Notes under the pieces: generated by a model
Databases searched by the model: none
What the model was told of the DNA's origin: nothing
Seen by the model: only the letters and a program-made list of their open reading frames with translations
NCBI GenBank assembly: GCA_937936215.1
Contig: CALGWX010000265.1
Coordinates: 1 to 15,964, forward strand
Length of the DNA stretch: 15,964 nucleotides
Source of the DNA: an uncultured Burkholderiaceae bacterium
GTDB taxonomy: Bacteria; Pseudomonadota; Gammaproteobacteria; Burkholderiales; Burkholderiaceae_F
Reading direction: 5' to 3'
Shown: positions 1 through 6,789 of the stretch, one piece after another
How the letters are laid out: every line of letters starts with the position of its first letter
Position numbering within the stretch: the first letter of the stretch is position 1
Program-made: the position numbers and the translations under genes

Positions 1-380
1 ATCGGCACGAACTTCGGGTCCTCGTTGCGGCCCTTCTTCGGGTTGGTGCGCTTCAGCGGCACGCGCACGCGGTCCTGGTCGTACAACTCCTGAAGCGCCA
101 GATACTGGCGTGCACAGCCGGCCTTGCCGGTGGTCTTGCAGAACTCGTTGCCGCGCACGTGCAGCGCGCGCCCGTCCTGCACGTAGACCTGCTTGGCGCA
201 GAAGGTGGTGCAACCGGCACAGGTCGTCGCCAACCACTGTCCGCTGCCCGGCGCCGGCGGCGTGTCCTGCGCCAGCGCGGTGGCCATCGGGTTGAGCTGC
301 AGCGTTCCGGCCGCGCCGACCGTGGCGCTGCCCTTGAGAAACCCGCGGCGCGACAGGCCGCTTTTCGTACGTACCGACAT
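1..380 (-). CDS. Tat-exported molybdopterin oxidoreductase, N-terminal part (runs off left edge)
   Basis: The first 126 residues of a DMSO-reductase-family catalytic subunit are visible; the rest lies left of the window. The start at 378-380 follows a good ribosome site (AGGAG, 7 bases away). Residues 10-17 (SRRGFLKG) form a twin-arginine signal, and cleavage probably falls near residue 38 (ALAQ). A [4Fe-4S] site follows with Cys54-x2-Cys57-x3-Cys61-x27-Cys89, the same spacing as the complete enzyme at 2042-4591. Both proteins also share VQDGRA, the VRGN segment and VPLKRTNP. It is therefore a paralogue in the ArrA/ArxA/Psr/Phs part of the family. The substrate-determining region is not in view, so arsenate, arsenite, polysulfide and thiosulfate all remain possible. 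It points away from the chaperone fragment at 842 and the complete module. Confidence 0.85.
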   Translation of the reverse strand, partial: MSVRTKSGLSRRGFLKGSATVGAAGTLQLNPMATALAQDTPPAPGSGQWLATTCAGCTTFCAKQVYVQDGRALHVRGNEFCKTTGKAGCARQYLALQELYDQDRVRVPLKRTNPKKGRNEDPKFVP

Positions 381-579
381 GTTCCGCTCCTACCGGTTCG
401 GGAATGAATCGACGCTTCGCGAAATGTGAGCAAAGTAGCTTGAGCGGTTCCGCCGGATTTGATGCGGCGCAGAAAACTCACCGCGTGCCGTGTCGGTACT
501 TTCCTGATCAGGGTTAGCCCCGGTCAGGTCATCGGAGCGGCATGGCGGAGCAGGGCCGGGTTGAAGCGGCATCGACGGC
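381..579. promoter_or_regulatory. Intergenic region upstream of the divergent molybdoenzyme gene
   Basis: No gene is visible here. The stretch must carry the promoter of the minus-strand molybdoenzyme gene starting at 380. Two short perfect palindromes stand out: TTCGCGAA at 416-423 and CCTGATCAGG at 503-512. I see no convincing FNR (TTGAT-N4-ATCAA) or sigma-54 site. Its right part may be further decayed remnant of the ferredoxin gene that becomes recognisable from about 580. Confidence 0.35.
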
Positions 580-772
580 GCTGTGAACATCGGCGCCGCC
601 GCGTCGTGCTGCGGGTTCCATCCGGCCCATATCAGCAACCTCGGCGACCGGGACGGTGCGACCTTGCCGGGCGGACACGTTCTGATGTCAGATGAGCGCC
701 TGCGCTCGCCGGACGAGAAAGGCACGCGGTCGAACGCGCACTGCCTCGGCAAGTGCAGCGGTGGGCTGCAGT
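580..772 (+). pseudogene. Remnant of the 3' end of a four-cluster ferredoxin subunit (ArrB-like)
   Basis: This stretch aligns without gaps to the end of the intact ferredoxin gene at 4621-5391. Bases 641-661 match 5261-5281 at 18 of 21 positions and 721-742 match 5341-5362 at 20 of 22, and both pairs are exactly 80 bases apart. In protein terms GDRDGA...GTRSNAH corresponds to GDQDDA...GTRPNVH, with 29 residues from GD to GTR in each. The Cys clusters and the N-terminal three quarters are missing and the stop codon is lost, so it cannot make a working subunit. It lies directly before the broken chaperone gene, as the intact ferredoxin gene lies before its chaperone. The left limit is uncertain because similarity fades below about 600. 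Confidence 0.7.
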
Positions 773-841
773 CGGCCCGCCGCATGGCATGCTCCGCGCG
801 TGGGCCGCTGGCCCTCGCAGTCTGTCCGGAGCCGAATTCGC

Positions 842-1469
842 ATGATCGCCGATGACTTTGCTGGGCTCGCTGCCCGCGCCGACCTCAGCCGCCTGCTGGC
901 GGCCTGCTTCTACCAGCCGGGGCCGGAGTTCGCTGAGGAAAGGCTGTTCGACTCTCTGCTCGAGGCCGCCGCGCGAGTCGATCCCGACCTCGAGGCCGGC
1001 GGGCGACGCCTGGCGACAGCGTTCGCGGCCGACGATCTGCAGGAACTGCTGGTCGACAACACGCGGCTGTTTCTCGGCCCCATCGACGCGCCAGCCAGAC
1101 CCTACGGATCGGTGTGGCTCGAGGGCCGGCAAGCATTGATGCAGGACTCGACGATCGCGGTTGTCGATCTGTACGCCGAGGGCGGATTCGAAATTCGACG
1201 AGCAGTTCCGCGACCTGCCCGACCATGTCGCCGCCGAACTCGAGTTCCTGTACCTGTTGCTGTTCCGCCGGGCCGAGGCTCTGCGCAACGGCGACGACGA
1301 GGCCGCGGCGCGCAACGCTTCGCTGCAGCGGCGATTCCTCGATGAGCATCTCGGCCGCTGGATCGGTCCATTCGCCGCGGCCATTCGCGGCGGCGCGCAG
1401 GCCGCGTTCTATCGCGAGCTCGCCGGGCTGAGCGAGTCGTTCGTAAGAAGGGAACAGGCAACACGCTGA
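842..1469 (+). pseudogene. TorD-family chaperone, broken by a one-base frameshift
   Basis: From the ATG at 842 the protein follows the intact chaperone at 5455-6099 closely (LSRLLAACFYQPGPEF, PYGSVWLE, VDLYAEGGFE). After GGFE the frame is lost. One base out of phase, FDEQFRDLPDHVAAELEFLY continues the family sequence to a stop at 1469. Removing a single A from the AAA at 1191-1193 would restore a 208-residue protein, against 214 for the paralogue. TorD-family proteins bind the signal peptide of molybdoenzymes and help cofactor insertion before Tat export. Everything else, including the PDH...ELEFLYLLLF core, is preserved, so the inactivation is recent, a sequencing error, or rescued by slippage. 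It may once have served the divergent molybdoenzyme. Confidence 0.8.
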
Positions 1470-2041
1470 GCCACGACCGGCATCGGGGCGCGACAACGCG
1501 CGCGAGGTTTCACGAGCGCCGGCTGGGCGCGCCGCCCGAACTCGACCATGCCTGCGCTGCACGTACGCAGGCGTCACCTGAGCGCTTCGCGCTGACCTCG
1601 CCACCGCGTCCGCCCGGCGGCGCGATTGCGCGGCGTCCGGCGCGGGCGACGCGTCGCGGTGCGCATGGCCGGCCAGCCGGTGCCGACGCCGGGCACGCGC
1701 GGCGTTCATTGCGGCATGCGGTTGTCTGGACTGCGGCTCCGCGCTTTGCCCCGCGAATCCTGCGATACGCAAGCCGTTACATCTTTGGTTCCCGACCGCA
1801 TCTGTCGGACAAGTACTAGGGAAAACCTGAGGCCGATGTGACGGCCGTCAAGTCAGACGGACGTGCTGCAGTGCAAAGTGTGCGTCGTACGTAAGTTTCG
1901 ACGCTTAGGCGGAAACGAGCGGTCGCCGCGGTGCGCTGCGCGAGCGAGGTCCGGGAAGGCCTGTCTCGGACTGGAGCGCCGAACGAGCGAACGGCTGCTG
2001 CATAGGTTCTTTGCGAGAGATGGGGTGAAGGAGGACCGTAG
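1470..2041. other. 572-base gene-free stretch and leader of the arrA-like gene
   Basis: I find no gene supported in either strand; the open frames here have arginine-rich composition typical of GC-rich chance frames. It must contain the promoter of the module starting at 2042, but I cannot place clear -35/-10 or sigma-54 elements. A strong ribosome site (AAGGAGG, about 2027-2033) lies about 8 bases before the ATG at 2042 and fixes that start. Confidence 0.5.
1839..1850. promoter_or_regulatory. Perfect 12-bp palindrome upstream of the arrA-like gene
   Basis: TGACGGCCGTCA is a perfect palindrome about 190 bases before the arrA-like start codon. It overlaps a second short inverted repeat (CCGTC-N6-GACGG, 1845-1860). 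Such symmetry could be a regulator site, but GC-rich DNA yields short palindromes by chance and I recognise no known operator. Confidence 0.25.
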
Positions 2042-4591
2042 ATGAGACTGACCCGAAGGGCATTCATTCAGGCATCGGCCGCGACGGGCGGCCTGCTGGC
2101 GGCCGGGTGCGCAACGCAGCCGCCGGTATCCGCCGCGATGGCGCCGCGCAAGATGAAGGGCGGCGCCCCGGCGAAGGGCGAGTGGGTGGCGACCTGCTGC
2201 CAGGGCTGCACGCAGTGGTGCGCGATCGAGGTGTTCGTGCAGGACGGCCGCGCGGTGCGCGTGCGCGGCAACCAGAACTCGAAGACCAACCACGGCTACT
2301 GCTGCCCACGCGGCCACATGATCCCGCAGCAGCTGTACAGCCCCGACCGCATCAAGGTGCCGCTGAAGCGCACCAATCCGGTCAAGGGCCGCGGCGTCGA
2401 TCCCAAGTGGGTGCCGATCACCTGGGACGAAGCGCTCGAGACCGTCGCCGACAAGATGATGGAGCTGCGCAAGAACGGCGAGGCGCACAAGTTCGTCTAC
2501 ATCCGCGGCCGATATTCGTCGACGTCGACCAACCTGCTGTACGGGGCGCTGCCGCGCATCTACGGCTCGACCAATTACTTCTCGCACAGCGCCATCTGCG
2601 CCGAGGCCGAGAAGATGGGGTCGGGGCTGACGCAGGGCTTCTTCGGTTACCGGGACTATGACCTCGGCAACACCAACTGCCTCGTGGTCTGGGGCTGCGA
2701 TCCGCTGGCCTCCAATCGCGAGGTGCCGAACACCATTCATCACTTCGCCGGCATCCTGAAGCGCGGCACCGTGATCTCGGTCGACCCGCGGCTGTCGAAC
2801 GTCGGCGCCAAGGCGCACGAGTGGCTGCCCATCAAGCCGGGCACCGACGGCGCCCTGGCGGCGGCGATCGCGCACGTGATCCTGACCGAGGGGCTGTGGA
2901 ACCGCGAGTTCGTCGGCGACTTCAAAGACGGCAGGAACCTGTTCGTCGCCGGCAGGACGGTCGACGAGGCCGCTTTCGCGGAGAAAGAGACCTACGGCCT
3001 GGTGAGGTGGTGGAACCTGGAGCTGAAGGACAAGACGCCGGCGTGGGCCGAGAAGGAGACGCTGATACCGGCGGCGCAGACGATCCGTGTGGCGCGCGCG
3101 ATGGGCAAGGCGGCGCCGAAAGTCTGCGTGTGGATGGGGCCGGGGGCGGCGATGATGCCGCGCGGCACCTACGCCGCGATGGCCGTGCACGCGCTGAATG
3201 GCCTGCTGGGATCGATCGATGTCGAAGGCGGCGTGCTGCAGACGGCAGGCGGCGTGCCCATTGGCGCCTTCCCCAAGAGCGATCCGTACCTGGACGACGT
3301 CGCCAAGGGCGCGGGCAAGTTCAAGAAGCTCGACGGCCGCGGCGAGAAAGACCTGCCGGCGATGATGAACGCGCGGCCGGGCAGCGGCGTGGTCACCAAC
3401 AACATCGCCAACAACCTGTTGAAGGATCCCGGCGCGTGCAAGGTGCTGCTGGCCTCCTGGGCCAACTTCAACTTCTCCTGCAGCGGCGCCGATCGCTGGG
3501 ACCGCGCGCTCGCCAAGGTGCCGTTCTTCGTGCACATGGTCACCGACCCGGCGGAAATGACGCAGTTCGCCGACATCGTGCTGCCGTCGACGTTCAACTC
3601 CGCCGAGGGCATATCGATCATCACCAACAACGGTAATACCTACGGCTACGCGACGATCCAGCAGCCGGTGGCCCGGCGCCTTTGGGACGTCAAGCAGGAA
3701 GAGACCGAGGTCGTGTGGCTGCTGGCAGAGAAGCTGCGCAACAAGGGCTTCCCGAACCTGTACGACTACCTGGCGAAGGAATTCAAGGACCCGGAGACCG
3801 GCAAGCTGCCGACCAACGAACGCGAGTTCTCGGAGATCGCGGCCAAGATCTCCAGCGCGCCGATCTGGAACGCCAAGGAGCCGCCCAAGGGCGACCCGCC
3901 GATCAAGAGTTGGGCGGAGTTCCGCAAGCGCGGCATGTGGAGCGGCCCGAAGTACACCTTCAAGCGCGGCTGGGGCGGCAAGTTCGCCACCGTGACGAAG
4001 AAGTTCGAGTTCTACAGCGAGACGCTGAAAAAGGGACTGGAGGAGCACGCCAAGAAGCACAACACCACCGTCGACGACGTGCTGGCCGCGTCCAACTACG
4101 TCGCCCGCGGCGAACTGGCCTTCGTGCCGCACTACGAGCCGCCGAAGCGCAACGGCAGCCTCACCGAGTATCCGTTTGACTTCATCGACTACAAGAGCCG
4201 GCTGAACCGAGAGGGCCGCTCGCAAAATCTCACCTGGTACCAGGAGTTCAAGAAGGTGGACCCGGGCGACGTGTCGTGGGACGACGTGCTAAAGATGAAC
4301 CCGGTCGACGGCGCCCGGCTCGGCCTGAAGACGGGCGACATGGTCAAGGTGACGTCGCCGACCGGCTCGATCACCGTCAAGCTGAAGCTCTGGGAAGGGG
4401 TGCGCCCGGGAACCGTGGCCAAGTGCTACGGCCAGGGCCACTGGGCCTACGGGCGCGTGGCCGCGAAGGAGTTCCTCAAGACGCCACGTGGCGGCAACAA
4501 CAACGATCTGCTCGTCGATGACTACGACCGGCTCAGCGGCTCGTCCGCGCGCGCCGGCGGCTTCACCGGCGTGCGGATCGCCAAGGCCTGA
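2042..4591 (+). CDS. arrA: ArrA-like molybdopterin catalytic subunit, candidate respiratory arsenate reductase
   Basis: This is a complete 849-residue DMSO-reductase-family protein, close to the usual length of ArrA. A twin-arginine signal (TRRAFIQA, residues 4-11) is followed by LLAAGC, where Cys23 could be lipidated. The [4Fe-4S] ligands are Cys53-x2-Cys56-x3-Cys60-x27-Cys88. RGRY at 155-158 is the motif I recall for ArrA; ArxA arsenite oxidases carry a GRGWG-type motif instead. SHSAICAEA (181-189) supplies the probable molybdenum ligand Cys186 and a conserved His182. The C-terminal molydopterin dinucleotide-binding domain covers about 740-845. It would reduce arsenate to arsenite in the periplasm with electrons from its ferredoxin partner, 29 bases downstream. 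The clade also holds polysulfide, thiosulfate, tetrathionate and selenate enzymes, so the substrate is inferred from motifs and the ars operon nearby. Confidence 0.78.
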   Translation: MRLTRRAFIQASAATGGLLAAGCATQPPVSAAMAPRKMKGGAPAKGEWVATCCQGCTQWCAIEVFVQDGRAVRVRGNQNSKTNHGYCCPRGHMIPQQLYSPDRIKVPLKRTNPVKGRGVDPKWVPITWDEALETVADKMMELRKNGEAHKFVYIRGRYSSTSTNLLYGALPRIYGSTNYFSHSAICAEAEKMGSGLTQGFFGYRDYDLGNTNCLVVWGCDPLASNREVPNTIHHFAGILKRGTVISVDPRLSNVGAKAHEWLPIKPGTDGALAAAIAHVILTEGLWNREFVGDFKDGRNLFVAGRTVDEAAFAEKETYGLVRWWNLELKDKTPAWAEKETLIPAAQTIRVARAMGKAAPKVCVWMGPGAAMMPRGTYAAMAVHALNGLLGSIDVEGGVLQTAGGVPIGAFPKSDPYLDDVAKGAGKFKKLDGRGEKDLPAMMNARPGSGVVTNNIANNLLKDPGACKVLLASWANFNFSCSGADRWDRALAKVPFFVHMVTDPAEMTQFADIVLPSTFNSAEGISIITNNGNTYGYATIQQPVARRLWDVKQEETEVVWLLAEKLRNKGFPNLYDYLAKEFKDPETGKLPTNEREFSEIAAKISSAPIWNAKEPPKGDPPIKSWAEFRKRGMWSGPKYTFKRGWGGKFATVTKKFEFYSETLKKGLEEHAKKHNTTVDDVLAASNYVARGELAFVPHYEPPKRNGSLTEYPFDFIDYKSRLNREGRSQNLTWYQEFKKVDPGDVSWDDVLKMNPVDGARLGLKTGDMVKVTSPTGSITVKLKLWEGVRPGTVAKCYGQGHWAYGRVAAKEFLKTPRGGNNNDLLVDDYDRLSGSSARAGGFTGVRIAKA

Positions 4592-4620
4592 CTGCAACCC
4601 ACGAGCTGAAGGAGATCGAG

Positions 4621-5391
4621 ATGAGATTTGGAATGGTCATCGACCTGCAGCGCTGCGTGGGCTGCGGGGCCTGCGCTTTCGCCTGCAAGGCGGAGAACAA
4701 CACGCGCGACCGCGCCGACGGCCAGAGCTACAACTGGGCCGACTTCATCATGCAGACCGAGGGCACGTTCCCGAACGTGACCCACTGGGTGATGCCGGTG
4801 CTGTGCAATCACTGCAGCAATGCGCCCTGCGTCGAGGTCTGCCCGGTGACGCCCAACAAGGCGATGTACAAGACGCCGGAAGGCATCACCATGCACGATC
4901 CGAACCTGTGCATCGGTTGCGGCATGTGCATGCAGGCCTGCCCGTACAGCAGCCCGGCGCTGGACGACGACAGCCTCGACGGCCGAAGCTACAGCGTCAT
5001 CAGCTTCAACATGCCCGATGCGCCGACGCAGCCGAAGTGGGCCGAGACCACGGCGCTGATCCCGGGCGGCACGGCCTCCGGCGCCGAGGTGGCCAAGCGC
5101 GCCGGCGCCGCCACGCCGATGATGAACGCGTTCACCGGCAACGACGTGACGCCGATCCGCAAGGCGGGGGTCGTCGAGAAGTGCACGTTCTGCTACCACC
5201 GCACGACCAACGGCCTGCAGCCGGCGTGCGTCGAGGTCTGCCCGTCCAAGGCGCGCATCTTCGGCGACCAGGACGACGCGAAGAGCGAGATCGCGCAGAT
5301 CCTGCGGACGCAGAAGTCGTTCCGCTTGAAGGAGGAGGCCGGCACGCGGCCGAACGTGCACTACGTCAATAAGTACTCGGTGCGCGGCTGA
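4621..5391 (+). CDS. arrB: Four-cluster [4Fe-4S] ferredoxin subunit (ArrB-like)
   Basis: This 256-residue electron-transfer subunit of the DmsB/PsrB/ArrB type carries all 16 cluster cysteines in four groups: Cys12/15/18/22, Cys62/65/70/74, Cys97/100/103/107 and Cys188/191/203/207. The C-terminal GDQDDAKSEI...GTRPN segment is typical of the family. It has no signal peptide and would leave the cell folded with the catalytic subunit, riding on that subunit's Tat signal. AAGGAG lies about 7 bases before the ATG. A roughly 55-residue Ala/Gly-rich insertion (about 133-185) separates the third and fourth cysteine groups. The gene follows the catalytic subunit by 29 bases and ends 20 bases before an intrinsic terminator, so the two are cotranscribed. 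Confidence 0.85.
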   Translation: MRFGMVIDLQRCVGCGACAFACKAENNTRDRADGQSYNWADFIMQTEGTFPNVTHWVMPVLCNHCSNAPCVEVCPVTPNKAMYKTPEGITMHDPNLCIGCGMCMQACPYSSPALDDDSLDGRSYSVISFNMPDAPTQPKWAETTALIPGGTASGAEVAKRAGAATPMMNAFTGNDVTPIRKAGVVEKCTFCYHRTTNGLQPACVEVCPSKARIFGDQDDAKSEIAQILRTQKSFRLKEEAGTRPNVHYVNKYSVRG

Positions 5392-5411
5392 AGCGGCGCG
5401 TGGCATGCTCG

Positions 5412-5435
5412 GGGCGGGCGCGGCCCGCCCTTTTT
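5412..5435 (+). terminator. Intrinsic terminator between ferredoxin and chaperone genes
   Basis: A perfect 8-bp stem (GGGCGGGC/GCCCGCCC) with a 3-base loop is followed at once by TTTTT (5431-5435). It lies 20 bases after the ferredoxin stop codon and 19 bases before the chaperone start. It should lower chaperone expression relative to the enzyme subunits, with read-through supplying the rest. Confidence 0.8.
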
Positions 5436-5454
5436 CTTGCTTTCGGGAGCACCG

Positions 5455-6099
5455 ATGTCCGCCGATGAGTTTGCCTCGCTGGCCGCCCACGCCGACCTCG
5501 CGCGGCTGCTGGCCGCCTGCTACTACCAGCCCGGCCCCGAGTTTGTGGAAGAGCAGCTGTTCGACTCGCTGAGCGCCGCGGCGACCGCCGTCGATGACGC
5601 GCTCGCCGACCTGGCGCGCCGTCTGGGCGCCGCGTACGCCGCCGCGGACCTGCAGGACCTGCTGATCGATTACACGCGGCTGTTCATCGGCCCGGTGAAC
5701 ACGATCGCGCAACCCTACGGGTCGGTTTGGCTGGAGCTGAAAGCCGGCCTGATGCAGGAGTCGACGCAGGCTATCGTCGATCTGTACGGCGAGGGCGGCT
5801 TCGAGCTCGCCGAGGATTTCCGCGACCTGCCCGACCACATCGCCGCCGAACTGGAGTTCCTGTATCTGACGCTGTTCCGGCAGGCGGAGGCGCTGCGCAA
5901 CGGCGACACCGCCGCGCGCAGCCGGCACGCCCAGTTGCAGCAGCGCCTGCTGACAGAGCACCTTCGCCGCTGGGTGCCGCCGTTCGCCGCCGCCGTTCGC
6001 GCTGGGGCGCAGACCGACTTCTACCGGACGCTGGCAGCCCTCACGGCCGGCTTCATCGAGCGCCAGTGCGCGCCGACGGCGGCCACGCCGCCGTCCTGA
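5455..6099 (+). CDS. TorD-family molybdoenzyme chaperone
   Basis: This 214-residue all-alpha cytoplasmic protein belongs to the TorD/DmsD family. It would bind the twin-arginine signal of the catalytic subunit and hold it for molybdopterin insertion before export. Family signatures are visible: LLAACYYQPGPEF near the N-terminus, TRLFIGP and QPYGSVWLE in the middle, and DLPDHIAAELEFLYLTLF in the conserved core. I chose ATG 5455, preceded by CGGGAG, over an in-frame TTG at 5437 that sits just after the terminator U-tract; the broken paralogue at 842 also begins at the equivalent place. A 9-bp hairpin (6075-6095) overlaps its last codons but has no T-run after it. The likely client is the arrA-like product, and perhaps also the divergent enzyme whose own chaperone copy is broken. 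Confidence 0.85.
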   Translation: MSADEFASLAAHADLARLLAACYYQPGPEFVEEQLFDSLSAAATAVDDALADLARRLGAAYAAADLQDLLIDYTRLFIGPVNTIAQPYGSVWLELKAGLMQESTQAIVDLYGEGGFELAEDFRDLPDHIAAELEFLYLTLFRQAEALRNGDTAARSRHAQLQQRLLTEHLRRWVPPFAAAVRAGAQTDFYRTLAALTAGFIERQCAPTAATPPS

Positions 6100-6138
6100 C
6101 CGCTACGATGGGTTGCCCGGGCAACAGGAGCGCAGCCC

Positions 6139-6363
6139 ATGACCGAACCGAAACCACCGCCCGTCTGGCGCCAGCCGAGTGGGGCGCCGGTGTCGTGCCT
6201 GGAGAAGATCAAGGTGCTCAACGACAACTGGCGCGAGCTGCAGCAACTGGCGCAGGACGCCTTCGAGGATGCGCTGCTGCTGGACTGCGACGAGGCGCAG
6301 ATCCGGCAGGCGCTGCACGAACTCGTCGACGCCCTGCATAACCCGTATGCGGGAAGGAAGTGA
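6139..6363 (+). CDS. Small hypothetical protein downstream of the chaperone
   Basis: This is a 74-residue soluble protein that I cannot assign to a named family. A ribosome site (CAGGAG) lies about 9 bases before the ATG, and codon use matches its neighbours. After a Pro-rich start, the segment from about residue 18 (PVSCLEKIKVLNDNW) to 70 looks like two or three amphipathic helices, rich in Glu, Asp, Leu and Gln. Two cysteines are present, in SCLEK and in LLDCDEA. There is no signal peptide or membrane segment. It lies 39 bases after the chaperone and ends 54 bases before arsR, so it is probably the last gene of the molybdoenzyme operon. A perfect 14-bp palindrome (GTTGCCCGGGCAAC, 6112-6125) precedes it. 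An accessory role in enzyme assembly is conceivable but unsupported. Confidence 0.7.
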   Translation: MTEPKPPPVWRQPSGAPVSCLEKIKVLNDNWRELQQLAQDAFEDALLLDCDEAQIRQALHELVDALHNPYAGRK

Positions 6364-6397
6364 GCCGCTCGGCCGGCGACCTTCCGCGCCGCGCGTT

Positions 6398-6417
6398 GAT
6401 TTGATAATCTTCAAATC
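6398..6417 (+). promoter_or_regulatory. Probable ArsR operator overlapping the ars promoter
   Basis: GATTTGA-N6-TCAAATC is a perfect 7-bp inverted repeat that ends on the base before the arsR ATG at 6418. It is AT-rich in a very GC-rich setting, as expected for an ArsR-family operator. GATAAT at 6403-6408 resembles a -10 element and would place the transcript start at about 6415-6418; I see no good -35. Bound ArsR would cover the start site and repress the operon until arsenite releases it. Confidence 0.7.
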
Positions 6418-6789
6418 ATGAAAACCAAGGACGCCGTCGTCGCCCTCGCCGCGCTGGCGCAGGCCACGCGCCTGGCCGTCTACCGCCTGCTGGTGCAGCA
6501 GGGCCCGTCGGGGCTGGCGGCCGGCGAGATCGCCAGCCGGCTCGACATCGCGCCGGCCACGCTCAGCTTCCACCTGAAGGAGCTGTCGCATGCCGGGCTC
6601 GTCACCTCGCGGCAGGACGGCCGTTTCGTCTACTACGCCGCCCAGTTCGAGGCGATGAACGAACTCGTCGCCTTCCTCACCGAGAACTGCTGTGCTGCCG
6701 ATTGCGGCCCGCCATGCGCGGCGCCGGTCGCCTGCCGCCCGACCAAGACCAGCCGCGCCCCGCGGCGGACCACCAGGAGCAAGGCATGA
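6418..6789 (+). CDS. arsR: ArsR-family arsenite-responsive repressor
   Basis: This 123-residue winged-helix repressor has the DNA-recognition helix at about 45-58 (APATLSFHLKEL) and the beta-wing at 63-74 (TSRQDGRFVYYA). The metalloid site is not in the DNA-binding helix. It is probably the C-terminal cluster Cys91-Cys92-x3-Cys96, with more cysteines at 100 and 106, resembling the Acidithiobacillus-type ArsR in which three C-terminal cysteines bind As(III). The start is unambiguous from family length, yet it has no Shine-Dalgarno sequence because the operator abuts the ATG, so translation may be leaderless. A basic tail (about 108-123) is unusual for the family. Its stop overlaps the arsI start (ATGA), so the two are translationally coupled. 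Confidence 0.9.
   Translation: MKTKDAVVALAALAQATRLAVYRLLVQQGPSGLAAGEIASRLDIAPATLSFHLKELSHAGLVTSRQDGRFVYYAAQFEAMNELVAFLTENCCAADCGPPCAAPVACRPTKTSRAPRRTTRSKA

Noticed and set aside
1626..1841. 71-residue plus-strand frame in the arrA leader
   Set aside because: No ribosome site or family resemblance; composition typical of chance GC-rich frames.
1853..4225. 790-residue open frame on the minus strand opposite the arrA-like gene
   Set aside because: It is the antisense of a clearly recognisable molybdoenzyme gene; its sequence is Arg/His/Leu-rich with no domain and reflects GC-rich codon bias.
6075..6095. 9-bp perfect hairpin at the end of the chaperone gene considered as a terminator
   Set aside because: It lies within the last codons and has no T-run after it.
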